Below, in pieces: positions 6,060-12,854 of a stretch of DNA of 20,659 nucleotides; position 1 is the first letter of the stretch; every line of letters begins with the position of its first letter. This DNA is from Nitrospina sp. (lineage in GTDB: Bacteria > Nitrospinota > Nitrospinia > Nitrospinales > Nitrospinaceae): NCBI GenBank assembly GCA_004357365.1, contig SMVT01000063.1, positions 1 through 20,659 of the forward strand. The letters run 5' to 3'. The notes under the pieces are model-generated. The model worked only from the letters and a program-made list of their open reading frames with translations, was not told the origin of the DNA and searched no databases. A program made the translations under genes and the position numbers.

Positions 6060-7007
6060 TTATTGATTTTCCATAAATTTAATTATTCGGTAAATGGCAA
6101 TATTGTAAGGGACGGGGAGGTTGTGTTTTTGTCCCAACTGCATGACGGCGCCGTTCAAGGCGTCGATCTCGGTCTGTTTGCCGGCGCGGATGTCCTGCAG
6201 CATCGACGGTTCGTGGCTGGTGGTCGGCGGCAATTGGTGCTTGTAAAAGGTATCGATATAGTCTTCGGCACTGGTCCAATGCGTGGCATACCCGGCGGCG
6301 GTCATCACCGCGTACACTTCATGCGCGATGTTCTCCATCAGTTCGCGGGTGTGCGGCGACTCGCCCAGTACACCGTACGGCACGTCGAACACCGTACTCA
6401 AACCGTTGAGCATGCAGTTGTAGAGCATCTTCGCCCACAAATCCTGGCTGACGGTGGCGGTGACTTGGCACGGGATGCCGCCCGCGTCGATGGCCGCACT
6501 CAACGGTGCCAGTCCGGACACGTCACCGCTGAACAACGAACCGAGGTGGATGGCGTCGGCATGCACGGTGATATCGACCTGATGTTTTTGCGGACGGCGG
6601 AATCCGGTAATCACTCGGGCGCTTTTGATACGGTCCTTCGGAAACGTTTCGGCAAAGATTTCGGCGTTGCCCCAGCCGTTCTGGCACAGCACGATGGGGC
6701 TCGATGCGTTGTTCAGTAACGGCATGCCGGCGATTTGTTGCGCCGCGGTGAGCGTGTCGAACGATTTGGTGCAGACCAGTATGCAGTCGTAATCGGTTGG
6801 CGGCAGTTCCGTGAGTGAAGCGTACGCGCCGAAAGATTCGGGCGCGGCGGTGAAGTCGCCGAACAGGCCGGTGCGTTGCAATCCGTTTTGTTTAAGGGCG
6901 TCGACCGTTTCCCGGCGGCCGATGAGGTCGACCTGTTCCCCGGATTTCAAAAGGCAGGAGGCCAGGCCCAGTCCCACCGCTCCTGCGCCGTATAGAAGGA
7001 TATTCAT
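6060..7007 (-). CDS. panE: 2-dehydropantoate 2-reductase
   Basis: A 315-residue ketopantoate reductase, which reduces 2-dehydropantoate to pantoate with NADPH on the way to pantothenate and CoA. The N-terminal Rossmann fold has the glycine motif GAGAVG (residues 7-12) and LIGR. CTKSFDT lies in the cofactor domain. The C-terminal helical domain has LWAKMLYNCMLNGLSTVFD with the expected catalytic lysine, and SMLQDIRAGKQTEIDALNG with the conserved arginine/glutamate region. The gene is intact. The last 74 bases of coding sequence are only about 38% GC, in contrast to the gene body and to the stranded 3' fragment at 4214-4357, which suggests that this end was supplied by an incoming element. ApbA/PanE paralogues of other function cannot be excluded. 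Confidence 0.9.
   Translation of the reverse strand: MNILLYGAGAVGLGLASCLLKSGEQVDLIGRRETVDALKQNGLQRTGLFGDFTAAPESFGAYASLTELPPTDYDCILVCTKSFDTLTAAQQIAGMPLLNNASSPIVLCQNGWGNAEIFAETFPKDRIKSARVITGFRRPQKHQVDITVHADAIHLGSLFSGDVSGLAPLSAAIDAGGIPCQVTATVSQDLWAKMLYNCMLNGLSTVFDVPYGVLGESPHTRELMENIAHEVYAVMTAAGYATHWTSAEDYIDTFYKHQLPPTTSHEPSMLQDIRAGKQTEIDALNGAVMQLGQKHNLPVPYNIAIYRIIKFMENQ
6144..6194 (+). repeat. Right copy of 51-bp direct repeat, inside panE
   Basis: This is the partner of 4307-4357, with 48/51 identical and same orientation. It encodes the DIRAGKQTEIDALNGAV segment of PanE. Panels of identity change sharply at both ends: about 61% to the left, none to the right. Confidence 0.6.
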
Positions 7008-7033
7008 GCCGCCATTTTACTCCCTATGTGATT

Positions 7034-7039
7034 TATAAT
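7034..7039 (+). promoter_or_regulatory. -10 box (TATAAT) just before the nuclease gene
   Basis: A perfect TATAAT ends 6 bases before ATG 7046. Initiation at the usual distance would fall at or next to the start codon, so the mRNA could be leaderless, and no Shine-Dalgarno sequence is seen. The -35 region is weak (TTTTAC at 7014-7019, 14-base spacer). Confidence 0.35.
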
Positions 7040-7045
7040 GTATAG

Positions 7046-7717
7046 ATGATTATGAATTTCACAGGGGCTCTGTTATCGATGTGGCTGGTGGCGGCGGGCC
7101 AGACCCTGACGGGTCAGGTTGTGGTGGTACACGATGGCGATACGCTCACGCTGCAGAGCGGGTCTTCCCTGTATAAGATACGGCTGGCGGAGGTCGACGC
7201 GCCGGAGATGGGCCAGGTGTTCGGCCAACAGGCGCGCCGGTTTACCGAGGAGCTGGCGCTGGGCCGCCGCGTGCGGGTGAACATTTCCCTTATTGATAAA
7301 TATGACCGCCGCGTCGGCACCGTGATCATTGAGGACGGCCGGGTGCTTAACGAGGAATTGGTGCATGCCGGGCTGGCCTGGTATTACCGGGTGAGTCCTG
7401 TCAGGAACCCGCGCCTGCAGAGATTGGAGCAGGGCGCCTTTCAGAACCGGCTCGGCCTGTGGGTGGAGAAGGAGCCTATCCCGCCGTGGGAGTTCCGCCG
7501 CGAATCGACCCTTCCGGAGTTACCCGCCACCGCCAGCCAGGTGGACTACGACCGGATTTTTCATTACGGGATGGTCGGCAACCGCAGAACGAAAAAGTTT
7601 CGCTGGCCCACCTGCAAACATTACCGGCTGAGCCGTCCCCGGCAGGCGCTCATCTTCCACAGCCGCCAGCAGGCTCGTGATATGGGTTTCCAACCCGCCA
7701 AAGATTGTCCGCGTTGA
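7046..7717 (+). CDS. Secreted thermonuclease-family protein with C-terminal zinc-finger-like domain
   Basis: A 223-residue protein. The first 20 or so residues are hydrophobic (FTGALLSMWLVAAGQTLTG), consistent with a signal peptide. The SNase OB-fold follows with VVVVHDGDTLTL, IRLAEVDAPEMGQ and DKYDRRVGTVIIEDGRVLNE. These keep the arginine and glutamate/aspartate positions expected for a calcium-dependent nuclease. LVHAGLAWYYR ends the domain near residue 120. The C-terminal 50 residues resemble the Ada-type metal-binding module often fused to such nucleases (VGNRRTKKFRWPTC ... FHSRQQARDMGFQPAKDC). Only two cysteines are present and the usual histidine before the first one is Arg, so metal binding is doubtful. 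It is divergent from panE, 38 bases away. Confidence 0.9.
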   Translation: MIMNFTGALLSMWLVAAGQTLTGQVVVVHDGDTLTLQSGSSLYKIRLAEVDAPEMGQVFGQQARRFTEELALGRRVRVNISLIDKYDRRVGTVIIEDGRVLNEELVHAGLAWYYRVSPVRNPRLQRLEQGAFQNRLGLWVEKEPIPPWEFRRESTLPELPATASQVDYDRIFHYGMVGNRRTKKFRWPTCKHYRLSRPRQALIFHSRQQARDMGFQPAKDCPR

Positions 7718-7745
7718 TTGGGTTTTACTCTTGGGAACATTTCTA

Positions 7746-7751
7746 TATAAT
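7746..7751 (+). promoter_or_regulatory. -10 box (TATAAT) upstream of trhP
   Basis: A perfect TATAAT lies 35 bases before ATG 7787, placing a start near 7758. A weak TTTTAC at 7723-7728 is 17 bases upstream. The same TTTTACTC string also occurs before the TATAAT at 7034. Confidence 0.45.
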
Positions 7752-7786
7752 CAGGGCATCGAATCTTTAACGGCAGGATGGAATAA

Positions 7787-9076
7787 ATGAGCACGGTTCC
7801 TGAACTATTGGCTCCGGCGGGGAGCCCGGAAAAGATGGATTACGCTTTCGCCTATGGTGCGGACGCGGTGTATGCGGGCATCCCGAAGTTTTCCCTGCGC
7901 GCCCGGGAGAATCCGTTCAAGGACGCGACACTGCAAGCGGCTATCGAACACACGCATCAGCGGGGCAGAAAGATTTACATCACCGCCAACATCCTGCCGC
8001 CCAACCGCAAGATTGAGTCGTTTCAAAAGTCCTTGGCGTATTTCGCCGAGGCGCGGCCCGATGCCTTCATCATGGCCGATCCTGGGATGATCCGCTTCGC
8101 GCTCAAAGAGTTTCCGGAGATTCCGGTGCACTTGTCGGTGCAGACCAACACCATCAACTGGTCCTCGGTGCAGTTCTGGCAGGAGCTGGGAGTCCAGCGC
8201 ATCATTCTGTCGCGTGAGTTGTCGCTGACGGAAATCGAGGACATTCATCAGCGCGTGCCGGAGATGGAGCTGGAGTCCTTCGTGCATGGTGCGATCTGTA
8301 TCGCCTATTCCGGACGCTGTCTGTTGTCCAATTATTTCAATCACCGCGACGCCAACCAGGGCACCTGCACCAACAGTTGCCGGTGGGAGTACAACCTGTA
8401 CAACCAGGCGGACGAAACCGCACCTCTCCAGAACCTGCACAATCCGGCAGCGCTGACCGGCGACTATTATATAGAAGAGAAACAGCGCCCCGGGGAGCTG
8501 ATGCCGGTGGACGAAGACGAGCACGGCACCTACATCATGAACTCGAAGGACTTGCGCACCATTGAGTTTTTAAAACAGATGCGCGATGCCGGGATATGTT
8601 CGTTCAAGATCGAAGGCCGCTCCAAGACGATTTATTATCTGTCGGTGGTGGTGCGCAACTACCGGCGGGCGATCGACGACATGGCCCGGGGCCTGAAGTT
8701 CGATCCGCAACTGCTGGAGGAGCTCAACAAAACCGCCAACCGGGGTTTCACCTCGGCGTTTCTTATTCCCAACGCCGACCATGAAACCGAGCGGTTCGAT
8801 TCGCCGCAGGAGGACCACCTGCCGCAGGTGTTCGCCGGGCAGGTGAAGGGCGAACGCGCCGGCGGATGGATGGAAGTGGAAGTCAAAAACCGCATCGAGG
8901 TGGGCGACGAAGTGGAATACATTGCACCCGGCGGCCAGCGCTATTTTAAAATCGAAGCCATCGAAAATAAAAAAGGGGAATCCGTGACCGTCGCCCACGG
9001 CGGCAACGGCTGTGTATGGATGCCCGCCCCCGGCCCGGTGGAACCCTATGCCCTGTTGAGCCGGGTGACCCTCTAG
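7787..9076 (+). CDS. trhP: U32-family tRNA hydroxylation protein TrhP/YegQ-like
   Basis: A 429-residue protein of the peptidase-U32 superfamily. Start ATG 7787 has AGGA upstream and leads directly into the family opening ELLAPAGSPEKMDYAFAYGADAVYAG. A cysteine-rich signature follows at about residues 164-200 (FVHGAICIAYSGRCLLSNYF, then NQGTCTNSCRWEYNL); in this group the cysteines hold an iron-sulfur cluster. The C-terminal beta-rich domain has VKNRIEVGDEVEYIAPGG. E. coli TrhP (YegQ) makes 5-hydroxyuridine at the tRNA wobble position using prephenate-derived chemistry. The U32 family also holds UbiU/UbiV and RlhA, but length and motifs fit TrhP best. It appears to be a single-gene transcript with hairpin repeats after the stop. 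Confidence 0.88.
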   Translation: MSTVPELLAPAGSPEKMDYAFAYGADAVYAGIPKFSLRARENPFKDATLQAAIEHTHQRGRKIYITANILPPNRKIESFQKSLAYFAEARPDAFIMADPGMIRFALKEFPEIPVHLSVQTNTINWSSVQFWQELGVQRIILSRELSLTEIEDIHQRVPEMELESFVHGAICIAYSGRCLLSNYFNHRDANQGTCTNSCRWEYNLYNQADETAPLQNLHNPAALTGDYYIEEKQRPGELMPVDEDEHGTYIMNSKDLRTIEFLKQMRDAGICSFKIEGRSKTIYYLSVVVRNYRRAIDDMARGLKFDPQLLEELNKTANRGFTSAFLIPNADHETERFDSPQEDHLPQVFAGQVKGERAGGWMEVEVKNRIEVGDEVEYIAPGGQRYFKIEAIENKKGESVTVAHGGNGCVWMPAPGPVEPYALLSRVTL

Positions 9077-9131
9077 CGAGGGAGGCAACTTGCTGGCGGC
9101 TAACGGCAAGCGATGACCACTGGGCGCAATT
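9068..9131 (+). repeat. Second copy of dispersed repeat found after dnaX
   Basis: An ungapped alignment to 231-294 shows about 40 of 64 positions identical, strongest over ACCCTCT, GAGGG and AACGGCAAGCG. Both copies start within the last codons or at the stop of a gene. The rest of 9132-9365 holds hairpins but no gene. Confidence 0.5.
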
Positions 9132-9142
9132 TAAAAATGGGT

Positions 9143-9194
9143 CCAGCGTCACGCTGGCCGGGTGACCGGCCCTCAGCCGGAGCCCACCCGGCTG
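9143..9194. repeat. Three consecutive perfect hairpins
   Basis: CCAGCGT-C-ACGCTGG (9143-9157), GGCCGG-GTGA-CCGGCC (9156-9171) and CAGCCGG-AGCCCAC-CCGGCTG (9174-9194) stand end to end. No T-tract follows. They may protect the 3' end of the trhP mRNA, as REP-like elements do. The first hairpin region resembles 1540-1569 in inverted orientation. Confidence 0.6.
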
Positions 9195-9365
9195 CAATAG
9201 TCCCCTCTAAAACGGCCTAACTCCTTTACCCTTAATTGGTTATACGATTCAAAAATTCCCTTGCCTTGCCTCAAGCGGCGGGGTAATATTGCTGAACTCT
9301 TTCCCTAAATTATCAGTTTCCGATGCGGTTAGCGTGGTTTCAGGGGGGTTGGAAAGAGTGCAGCG

Positions 9366-9563
9366 TTACCGGGAGTCATCCCCATCGTGGTGGGATTTGG
9401 AATGATCCGCCACCACGATGACCAGCCCCAGAATCGCAATCAGAGCCACAGCCAACCACAATTTAAGGGTTTCCGGGCGGGAATCGAAAATATCGTAACT
9501 CAATGTTCCGTCAACAATCAGGGCGATGAGTGCGAGGCCCATCAGGACGGCAAATTTTTTCAA
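9366..9563 (-). CDS. Small two-helix membrane protein (TTG start)
   Basis: Probably 65 residues, starting at TTG 9563. AAGGA sits 8 bases upstream, and from there the protein reads (M)KKFAVLMGLALIALIVDGTL like a normal membrane-protein N-terminus. An in-frame TTG at 9602 would add 13 unlikely residues and would fall right at the predicted transcription start. Two hydrophobic helices (FAVLMGLALIALIVDG and LWLAVALIAILGLVIVV) are joined by a short loop with DIFDSRPETLK, and the tail is His/Asp-rich (DHSKSHHDGDDSR). No family is recognised. It stands alone, and its reality is supported by the promoter at 9610-9639 and by its hydrophobic pattern. Confidence 0.65.
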   Translation of the reverse strand: MKKFAVLMGLALIALIVDGTLSYDIFDSRPETLKLWLAVALIAILGLVIVVADHSKSHHDGDDSR

Positions 9564-9609
9564 GGCGTCATTCCTTGCATGCGGGGTCCAGGGTTGTTGC
9601 AACGGTCCC

Positions 9610-9639
9610 AGTATATATTTTTGCGTGGACCCGCCTCAA
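9610..9639 (-). promoter_or_regulatory. Sigma-70-type promoter for the small membrane protein
   Basis: On the minus strand, TTGAGG (9634-9639) is followed after 18 bases by TATACT (9610-9615). The start would be near 9603, giving a leader of about 40 bases to TTG 9563. Confidence 0.5.
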
Positions 9640-9805
9640 TAAAATTTGCAGGGTGTAAGGTTTACCGGGTTTTTGAGACTGATGATTAATGACCAGGCTC
9701 CGGCAATTGATTGAATTGTAACAGGTTCAGGAGCGCAGGCACACCAATCCCGGGTCGGCGTTTTTATTTGAATCATTCACATCCACGAATTGAAAGTGAT
9801 GGATT
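9640..9805. other. Intergenic gap upstream of hpnH, no gene seen
   Basis: The gap between the two divergent genes contains no supported coding sequence. TTGATTGAATTG at 9708-9719 could contribute a -35 element for hpnH, but no good -10 follows at proper spacing. Confidence 0.3.
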
Positions 9806-10813
9806 ATGGCCATACCACTAGGACAGGCGTTGGCAGTCGGGTTTTACATTTTCAAACAGAAGTTGATGCGGCGCAAGAAGTACCCGCTGGTGCTGATGCT
9901 GGAGCCGTTGTACCGATGCAATCTGGAATGCATCGGCTGCGGCAAGATCCAGAAGCCCAACGAAATTTTAAAAAAATATCTGACGGTCGAAGACTGCATG
10001 AACGCCGCGGAGGAATGCGGCGCGCCCATCGTTTCGGTGGCTGGCGGTGAACCGCTGATTCATCCCGATATCGTGGGCATCGTCAAGGGATTGATCGATC
10101 AGGGCCGTTACGTGTACCTGTGCACCAACGCTTTGTTGCTGGACCGGTATCTGGACCGGATGCCCAAAACCCCGCGCCTGACGTTCTCCATTCATCTCGA
10201 CGGGATGAAGGAACATCACGATCATATCTGCGCCGAAGAGGGAGTTTACGACCAGGCGATCGCGGCCATCAAGCTGGCGAAGGCGCGCGGCTTTCGCGTC
10301 ACCACCAATACCACGTTCTTTGACGGGGTAACGGTGGAGTACGCCGAGAAATTTCTTGACCACCTCAAACCTCTGGGCTTGGACGGCATGACCGTGGCGT
10401 CGGCGTTTCAATACTCGGATGCCCCCTCGCAGGAGCATTTTTTCGGGCGGCACCAAACCCAGGAATTTTTCAGGGAACTATTGTCGAAAAATACCAACGG
10501 CCGCTGGAACTTCAGCCACTCGCCGTTTTACCTCGAATTTCTGGAGGGCAAGCGGGATTACGACTGCACTCCCTGGGGTAACCCCAGCTATTCGGTATTG
10601 GGCTGGCAAAAACCCTGTTATCTTTTGGACGAGGGTTACGCCGAAACCTTTGACGAGTTGATAAACGACACCGAATGGGAGAAGTACGGTCACCGCAATC
10701 ATCACAAATGCAAGGACTGCACTGCCCATTGCGGGTACGAGGCCACGGCGGTGGAGGATTCCACCAACGGGCTGAGAAACATGGTCTATTCCGCGAAGGC
10801 GGTTTTGATGTAA
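9806..10813 (+). CDS. hpnH: Hopanoid biosynthesis radical SAM protein HpnH (adenosylhopane synthase)
   Basis: A 335-residue radical SAM enzyme. It joins the 5'-deoxyadenosyl radical to diplopterol-pathway diploptene, giving adenosylhopane, the first step toward side-chain (C35) hopanoids. The N-terminus (IPLGQALAVGFYIFKQKLM) is the amphipathic stretch typical of HpnH. The [4Fe-4S] motif is CNLECIGC with C38, C42 and C45. SVAGGEPLIHPD is the SAM-binding GGEP motif. C-terminal cysteines occur in TPWGNPSYSVLGWQKPCYLL and in HHKCKDCTAHCGYEA. The family match is strong over the full length. No other hopanoid gene lies nearby (no squalene-hopene cyclase or hpnG), so the pathway must be dispersed. 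Start ATG 9806 has only a weak ribosome binding site. Confidence 0.95.
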   Translation: MAIPLGQALAVGFYIFKQKLMRRKKYPLVLMLEPLYRCNLECIGCGKIQKPNEILKKYLTVEDCMNAAEECGAPIVSVAGGEPLIHPDIVGIVKGLIDQGRYVYLCTNALLLDRYLDRMPKTPRLTFSIHLDGMKEHHDHICAEEGVYDQAIAAIKLAKARGFRVTTNTTFFDGVTVEYAEKFLDHLKPLGLDGMTVASAFQYSDAPSQEHFFGRHQTQEFFRELLSKNTNGRWNFSHSPFYLEFLEGKRDYDCTPWGNPSYSVLGWQKPCYLLDEGYAETFDELINDTEWEKYGHRNHHKCKDCTAHCGYEATAVEDSTNGLRNMVYSAKAVLM

Positions 10814-10830
10814 ATTCCCCCTGACAACCA

Positions 10831-10898
10831 CCCCGGCAGGCCGGGGGACCTTTCCTGGGCCATGCCTATGCAGGAGATGGACCCCGGCGGGGCCCAGG
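10831..10898. repeat. Inverted repeats downstream of hpnH
   Basis: A perfect CCCCGGC-AG-GCCGGGG hairpin (10831-10846) is followed by a larger inverted repeat, CCTGGGCC (10854-10861) with GGCCCAGG (10891-10898). There is no T-tract directly after the first, so termination is uncertain. The remainder to 11000 shows no gene. Confidence 0.5.
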
Positions 10899-11006
10899 TT
10901 CGCTCCGCCACCCCACAGGGCACCCCAAAAAAATGATTTCCCCCTCGCTGGTATTCGGTTAGTCTAATACTATATTTACATTCCCACAGTCTGTATCCCG
11001 GACGGG

Positions 11007-11034
11007 TTGAATATTTTTAAGTATTTGATATAAT
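11007..11034 (+). promoter_or_regulatory. Promoter of the type IV pilus cluster
   Basis: TTGAAT (11007-11012), a 16-base spacer and a perfect TATAAT (11029-11034) lie in a strongly AT-rich patch. A second TATAAT occurs at 11038-11043. The predicted start near 11041 falls between the arms of the inverted repeat 11022-11067. Confidence 0.55.
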
Positions 11035-11067
11035 TGATATAATTAATTTTATCCTTTATATCAAATA
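11022..11067 (+). promoter_or_regulatory. 12-bp perfect inverted repeat over promoter and next to the RBS
   Basis: TATTTGATATAA (11022-11033) and TTATATCAAATA (11056-11067) are exact reverse complements with a 22-base gap. The left arm covers the -10 box and the right arm directly abuts the ATAAGG ribosome binding site of the first pilus gene. A DNA-binding regulator (dimeric operator half-sites) is a natural reading. Confidence 0.5.
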
Positions 11068-11078
11068 TAAGGAAATCT

Positions 11079-11864
11079 ATGAGAATACATTCACACCATC
11101 CGCCTTCCCGCCGAGCCTGGCTGCTGTTTTCGATGCTGGCTGGCCTGCTGTTGTTTTCCGGAGCCTGCACCACAGTGAGTCCGGGAGATAAAAAACTGCT
11201 GGCCCATAAAAAATTTGAAGAAGCCCGGGGCGTGGGTCACCTGAAACAGGAAAGAAATAAAAAACTGCAAGAGGCGATCCGTCTGGCTCCGAAAGAACCC
11301 ATGTATCGCGTCGCGCTCGGCAATGCTTATTTTAAAAACCTGGAACTGGACAAGGCCGAACGTATGTATTTGAGCGCCATCAAGGTCGATCCGGAATTTG
11401 TGGGTACCTATCGCCAGCTGGGTCGGTTGTACGTGCAGAAAAGCCAGTGGGACAACGCCCTTTTCTATTTGAACCGGGCTTTAAGCCGGCCCAACATCAT
11501 CGACCCCATTCAACTTTTAAACTGGGTAGCTTACAGCTATTACCGCAAAGGGGACCTGCCCAAGGCTGAAAAGGCCTGGTTGAGGGCGCTGGATATCCAT
11601 GACAGCGATCAGATAAGGCTCAATCTGGCCCTGGTCTACAAGGAATCCCAGCAATGGGACTTGGCCCGGACGTCTCTGCTCAAAGCGCTGGAACTGAATC
11701 CCAAACTGCTCAGCGCCCACTTCACGTTGGGCGAAATCTATTACCGAAGTAAAAAAATGGGGAAAGCGCGGAAACATTTCACGGAAGTCATCCAATTGGA
11801 ACCTTTAAGTGAACAAGCCAGGGTTTCCAAGGAAATCCTGAATAAGTTATCCGCCAAAAAATAA
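11079..11864 (+). CDS. TPR lipoprotein, possible pilotin (PilF/PilW-like)
   Basis: A 261-residue protein with a lipoprotein signal: Arg-rich start, hydrophobic core (LLFSMLAGLLLF) and lipobox FSGAC with Cys30. After it come tandem tetratricopeptide repeats from about residue 60 to the end (MYRVALGNAYFKNLELDKAE, TYRQLGRLYVQKSQWDNALF, RLNLALVYKESQQWDLARTS, SAHFTLGEIYYRSKKMGKAR). PilF-type pilotins, which help assemble the outer-membrane secretin, have this same layout. Its place at the head of a pilus cluster fits that role, but other TPR lipoproteins look similar. The ribosome binding site ATAAGG precedes ATG 11079. It ends one base before the next start codon. Confidence 0.85.
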   Translation: MRIHSHHPPSRRAWLLFSMLAGLLLFSGACTTVSPGDKKLLAHKKFEEARGVGHLKQERNKKLQEAIRLAPKEPMYRVALGNAYFKNLELDKAERMYLSAIKVDPEFVGTYRQLGRLYVQKSQWDNALFYLNRALSRPNIIDPIQLLNWVAYSYYRKGDLPKAEKAWLRALDIHDSDQIRLNLALVYKESQQWDLARTSLLKALELNPKLLSAHFTLGEIYYRSKKMGKARKHFTEVIQLEPLSEQARVSKEILNKLSAKK

Positions 11865-11865
11865 T

Positions 11866-12852
11866 ATGTCCGAAGATTTTGGCTCCTATTTGAAACATGA
11901 AAGAGAACTGCGCGGCATTGCGCTGGACAAGATCGCTCACAGCACCAAAATCAGCACCCGCTTTTTGACGGCGCTGGAGGAAAACCGGTTTGAGGATTTA
12001 CCGGGAGAAGTGTACATCAAGGGATTTATTCGGGCTTACGGCCAGGCCATCGGGCTGAATACCGACGAATTGCTGGCGGCTTACCATGAAATCAGCGGCA
12101 CCGGTCCGGAAAGCGAGGCCTTTCCCTCTCCGGAAACGGAAGCCGTGGCGGAGGTGCCGGAAAGTCCTGACAACTCTCTGCTGAAAGCGGGTTTGGGGAT
12201 TGGGGCGGCATTGATCATTATTGTGTCCGGGATCTACTGGTTGACCAGCAGTGGGGATGCCACCCCCGAGCCGACCCGGGAGCCGCGGTCGGCGGCTCCC
12301 CTGGAGGTCGATAACAGCCTGCCGGAGGTGGCGCAGGAGGCCGAATCCACCGCCCCCGCAGAGGCCGGTGGCCCTCCATCCGAAGGCGAGCTCCCGAAAT
12401 CCGCCCCGGCGGACGCCGCTGAGCCTGGCCATCCGCCAGCGACAGCCGCCACTACCGGAGAGCCCTCCAGAACCCCGGTGGGGCAACCCCCTATTAAAAA
12501 TACAGTTACAGTTTCTGAAAAAGATGATATACTGAAAGACCTTCAAGATCAAATAGTTTCACAGCCGGAAGACGTTTCTACCGCAATGACGATGGTGGAT
12601 CTCTCGTTGCGGCTGGTGATTCGGGTAAACGAGAACGCGTGGTTCAACCTGACGGTGGATGATCAGCGGGACCAAGATTTTATTTTGCCCGCGGGCGGTT
12701 CCAAAACCATCGAGGCGAAAAACGTCATCGTGATGACCATCGGCAACCGGCGGGCCACGGAATTGATGTTGAATAATCAACCATTGGAATTGCCGGAAAG
12801 TCCGGACAATGTCATTCGCAACCTGACTGTCAACGCAGAACTGCTCAACTGA
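11866..12852 (+). CDS. RodZ-like helix-turn-helix membrane protein
   Basis: A 328-residue protein. The N-terminal HTH domain (about residues 5-70) has YLKHERELRGIALDKIAHST and VYIKGFIRAYGQAIGL, hallmarks of RodZ. One transmembrane helix spans about residues 107-125 (LGIGAALIIIVSGIYWL). A Pro/Ala/Glu-rich linker spans about 130-205, and a beta-rich DUF4115-type periplasmic domain from about 240 has LRLVIRVNENAWFNLTVDD and LPAGGSKTIEAKNVIVMTIG. RodZ links MreB to cell-wall elongation, and RodZ-family proteins also occur beside pilus genes. It lies 1 base after the TPR lipoprotein gene and 2 bases before the first ATPase gene, so it is surely in their operon. A pilus-positioning role is inferred. 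Confidence 0.88.
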   Translation: MSEDFGSYLKHERELRGIALDKIAHSTKISTRFLTALEENRFEDLPGEVYIKGFIRAYGQAIGLNTDELLAAYHEISGTGPESEAFPSPETEAVAEVPESPDNSLLKAGLGIGAALIIIVSGIYWLTSSGDATPEPTREPRSAAPLEVDNSLPEVAQEAESTAPAEAGGPPSEGELPKSAPADAAEPGHPPATAATTGEPSRTPVGQPPIKNTVTVSEKDDILKDLQDQIVSQPEDVSTAMTMVDLSLRLVIRVNENAWFNLTVDDQRDQDFILPAGGSKTIEAKNVIVMTIGNRRATELMLNNQPLELPESPDNVIRNLTVNAELLN

Positions 12853-12854
12853 CT

